A stretch of DNA of 64,000 nt from Nocardia goodfellowii (lineage in GTDB: Bacteria; Actinomycetota; Actinomycetes; Mycobacteriales; Mycobacteriaceae), in assembly GCF_017875645.1 (NCBI RefSeq), contig NZ_JAGGMR010000001.1, positions 62,001-126,000 of the forward strand, given 5' to 3'. The notes under the pieces are model-generated. The model was not told where the DNA came from. It was given only the letters and a program-made list of their open reading frames with translations, and ran no database searches. Both the position numbers and the translations under genes were made by a program. Positions 61,601-64,000 of this stretch are shown here, piece by piece. Within the stretch, counting starts at the first letter, position 1. Every line of letters starts with the position of its first letter.

Positions 61601-63403
61601 CCAAAAGCTCCGGGCCACACAGGCGCGTCTGCTGGAGGAGGTTCCGGCGACGGCGGCGCAGCTGCCGGAGCCGCTACCCCGGACGACCTCGGGACTTCCG
61701 GCGCACACCACCAATGGTTTGCCGAATTGCTGAAAGCCCGTCGGGCCCTGGAGGTTTCGTTCGCCGGCAGTATCTGGTGGGTCGCGGTCGAGGACGCGGC
61801 GCGTTTGCGTGATGCCCTGGGTGTACCGCTGCCGATCGGTACCCCCGCGGCGTTCATCGAGCCGGTTCCGGACCCGCTCGGCGACCTCGTCGGCCGCTAC
61901 GCCCGGACCCACGCTCCGTTCACCACCGAGGCGGTCGCCCAGCGGTTCGGTATCGGCACGGCTGTGGCGGCTACCGCTCTGCATCGACTGGTTACCGAAA
62001 AGCGGGTGGTGGAAGGCGAATTCACGCCCGCCGCCACCGGCTCGGAGTGGTGCGACACCCAGGTGCTGCGCCGGCTGCGCCGCCGTTCACTGGCCGCCGC
62101 GCGCCACGAGGTGGAGCCGGTCGCCGTTACCGCCTTCGGCCGTTTCCTGCCGTCCTGGCAGCACGTCGGCAGTGCTGAACTGCGCGGCGTCGACGGCGTC
62201 GCCACCGTAGTGGAACAGCTTGCGGGCGTGCCGATTCCGGCCTCGGCGTGGGAATCGCTGATTCTGCCCGCCCGGGTTCGCGACTACTCCCCCGCGATGC
62301 TCGACGAACTCATGGCCACCGGCGAGGTGATCTGGTCCGGGCACGGGTCCATCACCGCGAAGGACGGCTGGGTCGCCCTGCACCTGACCGATCAGGCGCC
62401 GTTCACCCTCGCGCCGCCCGACGACATCGAGCTCGGCGACAAGCACACCGCCCTGCTCAATTCGCTCGGCGGCGGTGGTGCGTACTTCTTCCGTCAGCTC
62501 TCCGATGCCACCGGGCTGCTCGACGACACGGCAGTAGCGGCAGCGCTGTGGGATCTCGTGTGGGCCGGTGTCGTCTCGGGCGACACCTTCGCCCCGGTCC
62601 GCGCCCTGCTGTCCGGGACGACCCGCACCAGTACCGCGCATCGCACACCGCGCCGCGCCCCGCGAGGGCGCGCGTATCTGCCACGGCAGGCCATGCCGAC
62701 CCGGTCCGGTCCGCCGACCGTGGCGGGTCGTTGGTCCCTGCTACCGGATCGGGTCTCGGACAACACCGTGCGCGCGCATGCCACCGCGGACATGTTGCTC
62801 GAGCGCTACGGGGTGCTGACTCGCGGTTCGGTGCAGAACGAAGGCGTGCCCGGCGGATTCGCGCTGATGTATCGCGTGCTCACCGAGTTCGAGGATCGCG
62901 GGCGCTGCCGCCGCGGCTATTTCATCGATTCGCTCGGCGGTGCGCAGTTCTCCACCACCGATGTGGTCGATCGGCTGCGCTCCTTCGATAGCGATCGCAT
63001 CCGGCCCGCCGACGGCAGGCAGCGGTCGCCGCAGGTGCTGGCGCTGGCCGCTTGCGATCCGGCCAATCCGTACGGCGCGGCCCTGCCCTGGCCCAAGGGC
63101 GACGGCGACAGCGGCCACCGCCCGGGGCGCAAGGCCGGTGCACTGGTGGTTCTGGTCGACGGCGATCTGGTGCTCTATCTGGAGCGCGGTGGCAAAACCC
63201 TGCTCACCTTCACCGAGGACCCGGACGCCCGGCAAGCCGCCTCGGCCGCCCTGGCCGGTCTGGTCAAGAGCCGCCGGGTCGATTCCCTCGTCATCGACAA
63301 GGTGGACGGGGAGACGGTGCACGGCAACACCTTCGCCGCCTTCCTCACCGAAGCGGGGTTCTCGGCGACGCCACGTGGTCTGCGGCTGCGGAGCCGGCCG
63401 TGA
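58652..63403 (+). CDS. lhr: Lhr-type ATP-dependent helicase
   Basis: A 1583-residue superfamily 2 DNA helicase of the Lhr family, which tracks 3'-5' on single-stranded DNA and is DNA-damage-linked in mycobacteria. Walker A is APTGSGKT (K51), box II is DEVH (166-169), motif III SATVRPP, and motif VI QRVGRAGH. The Lhr-specific winged-helix and C-terminal regions follow. Between about residues 929 and 1021 there is a low-complexity Ala/Gly/Glu-rich segment, not expected from homologues as remembered. An upstream ATG (58559) overlaps the phosphatase gene and is less likely. nei follows after 21 bp, the conserved order. Confidence 0.94.
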   Translation: MAPFTTATFSPATQQWFDGAFPAPTSAQLGAWQAIAEGEHTLVVAPTGSGKTLSAFLWAIDQLAAREEPVAGTSVLYISPLKALAVDVERNLRAPLVGVTQTAKRLGSAPPAITVGVRSGDTSASDRRSMQRTPPDILITTPESLFLMLTSAARETLRTVGTVIVDEVHAIAGGKRGAHLALSLARLDQLTEKPAQRIGLSATVRPPEEVGRFLVGNAPITIVNPPAPKTFDLSVRVPVPDMTDLGDSEQPGSIWPHVDESIVDLVLEHQSSIVFANSRRLAERLTARLNETYAERLGEPVATDHAAPALIGPTTEVNHGANPLLARAHHGSVSKEQRALIEDDLKSGRLRCVVATSSLELGIDMGAVDLVVQVEAPPSVASGLQRVGRAGHQVGEISRGVLFPKHRTDVIHCAVAAQRMLTGQIEALQIPAHPLDILAQQTVAACALEPIDVDAWFDTVRGTGSYAALPRSAYESVLDLLSGRYPSDEFAELRPRLVWDRDAGTLTGRPGAQRLAVTSGGAIPDRGMFAVYMVGEKNSRVGELDEEMVYESRVGDVFALGATSWRIEEITFDRVLVTPAFGQPGRLPFWHGDGLGRPAELGAALGEFIRKAGKSGDTGAADDLVRTAGLNDNAIANLFALLDEQRTATGQLPTDKTLVVERFRDELGDWRLVLHSPYGLPVHAPWALAIGARLQERFGVDATPNASDDGIVVRLPDTTDDPPGAELFVFEPDEIDDIVTEQVGGSALFASRFRECAARALLLPRRDPGKRAPLWQQRQRSAQLLDVARKFPDFPILLETVRECLRDVYDLPALRELFGRVARRQLRLVEVETATPSPFANALLFDYIGQFMYDGDSPLAERRAAALSLDSSLLAELLGRVELRELLDATIIEEVERELQRRTPERRARDAEGLADLLRLLGPLTPAEAGARCVLGPAGSDEGRDSESLTGAAVREAHAARGADVDPGVRREAGATAGEAGEAPKAPGHTGASAGGGSGDGGAAAGAATPDDLGTSGAHHQWFAELLKARRALEVSFAGSIWWVAVEDAARLRDALGVPLPIGTPAAFIEPVPDPLGDLVGRYARTHAPFTTEAVAQRFGIGTAVAATALHRLVTEKRVVEGEFTPAATGSEWCDTQVLRRLRRRSLAAARHEVEPVAVTAFGRFLPSWQHVGSAELRGVDGVATVVEQLAGVPIPASAWESLILPARVRDYSPAMLDELMATGEVIWSGHGSITAKDGWVALHLTDQAPFTLAPPDDIELGDKHTALLNSLGGGGAYFFRQLSDATGLLDDTAVAAALWDLVWAGVVSGDTFAPVRALLSGTTRTSTAHRTPRRAPRGRAYLPRQAMPTRSGPPTVAGRWSLLPDRVSDNTVRAHATADMLLERYGVLTRGSVQNEGVPGGFALMYRVLTEFEDRGRCRRGYFIDSLGGAQFSTTDVVDRLRSFDSDRIRPADGRQRSPQVLALAACDPANPYGAALPWPKGDGDSGHRPGRKAGALVVLVDGDLVLYLERGGKTLLTFTEDPDARQAASAALAGLVKSRRVDSLVIDKVDGETVHGNTFAAFLTEAGFSATPRGLRLRSRP
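61440..61715 (+). repeat. Low-complexity insertion in lhr with a palindromic core
   Basis: In-frame segment of about 92 codons, rich in Ala, Gly and Glu. It includes a perfect 7-bp inverted repeat CCCGGCG-TT-CGCCGGG at 61550-61565 within GTGGACCCCGGCGTTCGCC, a form seen in interspersed palindromic repeats of other bacteria. Mobile origin is only suggested. Confidence 0.35.
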
Positions 63404-63424
63404 CCAGGTCGGTACGGTTGTCTC

Positions 63425-64000
63425 ATGCCTGAAGGCGACACCATCTTCCTGGCCGCGCACCGGCTACGGCTGGCGCTGGCCGGGAAGACGCTGGTCCGCA
63501 GCGATTTCCGGGTGCCGCGCTATGCGACGGTGGATCTGGCGGGTGAGCTGATCGAGGAGGTGGGCAGTTACGGCAAGCACCTGTTCATCCGCACGCCCCA
63601 GGTGAGCATCCACACCCATCTGAAGATGGAGGGAATCTGGCGCACCTACTGCATCGGCGAACGCTGGACGCGTCCGCGCGTGCAGGCTCGGGTGGTGCTC
63701 ACCACGGACGACACCGAGGCCGTCGGTTTCGACCTCGGCAAGGTGGAGGTGCTGCGGCGCTCCGCGGAGCACACCGCCATCGATCATCTGGGCCCCGATC
63801 TGCTCGGGCCGAATTGGGATGTCACCGAGGCGGTCCGGCGGCTGGCCGCGCATCCGAATCAGCCGATCGGAGTGGCCCTGCTGGATCAGCGCAATCTGGC
63901 GGGTATCGGCAATATTTTCCGCAGCGAGGTCTGTTTCCTGCGCAAGGTGCATCCGGCCACGCCGGTAGCCGAGGTGCCCGACCTGGTCGCGCTGGTCAAC
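63425..64000 (+). CDS. nei: Formamidopyrimidine/endonuclease VIII-type DNA glycosylase, N-terminal part
   Basis: The first 192 residues; the gene runs off the right edge, so the C-terminal zinc finger is not seen. The start MPEGDTI supplies the catalytic Pro2 and Glu3. The hairpin lysine is in SYGKHLFI, and the helix-two-turn-helix region begins LLDQRNLAGIGNIFRSEVCF. It excises oxidised bases and nicks the strand. Position after lhr corresponds to M. tuberculosis Rv3297 (Nei), so endonuclease VIII rather than MutM is the better name. Confidence 0.92.
   Translation, partial: MPEGDTIFLAAHRLRLALAGKTLVRSDFRVPRYATVDLAGELIEEVGSYGKHLFIRTPQVSIHTHLKMEGIWRTYCIGERWTRPRVQARVVLTTDDTEAVGFDLGKVEVLRRSAEHTAIDHLGPDLLGPNWDVTEAVRRLAAHPNQPIGVALLDQRNLAGIGNIFRSEVCFLRKVHPATPVAEVPDLVALVN

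Overview
This 64 kb window is high-GC, densely coding DNA from a mycolic-acid actinobacterium (order Mycobacteriales/Corynebacteriales), most plausibly Nocardia or a close relative. The evidence is the gene content: an acyl-CoA carboxylase set (AccA3, AccD5, AccE5), a FadE25-type acyl-CoA dehydrogenase, Lhr next to Nei, lysine 6-aminotransferase with LrpA and Pcd, split PntAa/PntAb/PntB, a mycothiol-dependent-type enzyme, many GTG starts and frequent 4-nt gene overlaps. From about 19.3 kb to the right end the gene order follows what I remember of M. tuberculosis Rv3274c-Rv3297 (fadE25-purE-purK-gtrA-PH protein-birA-accD5-accE5-maf-sseA-accA3 ... lat-lrpA-pcd ... lhr-nei), with several lineage-specific insertions. 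The genus is an inference.

Layout. 0-11 kb: end of a benzoate transporter, a nucleobase permease, the branched-chain 2-oxoacid dehydrogenase operon (E1 alpha, E1 beta, E2) with a divergent Lrp-type regulator, an SDR, a thioesterase coupled to an AraC regulator, an NmrA-like protein, an MFS transporter and a membrane-anchored Cys-rich protein. 11-19.3 kb: three-subunit proton-translocating transhydrogenase, a HIT / DinB-like / peptidase E operon, GtrA, a GlcD-type FAD oxidase and a small GNAT. 19.3-36 kb: the conserved fatty-acid, purine and biotin block, with a two-component system behind a PH-domain protein, an acyl-ACP desaturase, an SseA homologue that contains no cysteine, and a short array of degenerate tandem repeats after a patatin gene.

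36-44 kb: two tandem receptor Ser/Thr kinases, a GNAT-like remnant, the lysine catabolic genes lat-lrpA-pcd and an initiator tRNA. 44-47 kb: a three-gene operon (DUF6285-like, APH-fold kinase, acyl-CoA dehydrogenase) that looks like a split version of the eukaryotic ACAD10/11 fusion. 47-53.5 kb: two adjacent, paralogous and incomplete conservons. The first has sensor kinase, roadblock and DUF742 genes; the second has only kinase and DUF742; neither has the expected small GTPase. 53.5-58 kb: a TetR gene divergent from a patatin-SDR-GMC oxidoreductase operon. 58-64 kb: a histidine phosphatase, Lhr helicase and the start of Nei.

The items most worth following up are the paired GTPase-less conservons with matching leader peptides, the cysteine-less SseA facing a Cys-containing regulator, the split ACAD10/11-like operon, the tandem repeats derived from the end of the patatin gene, and a truncated antitoxin-like gene. 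No CRISPR array, insertion sequence, prophage or replication origin was seen.
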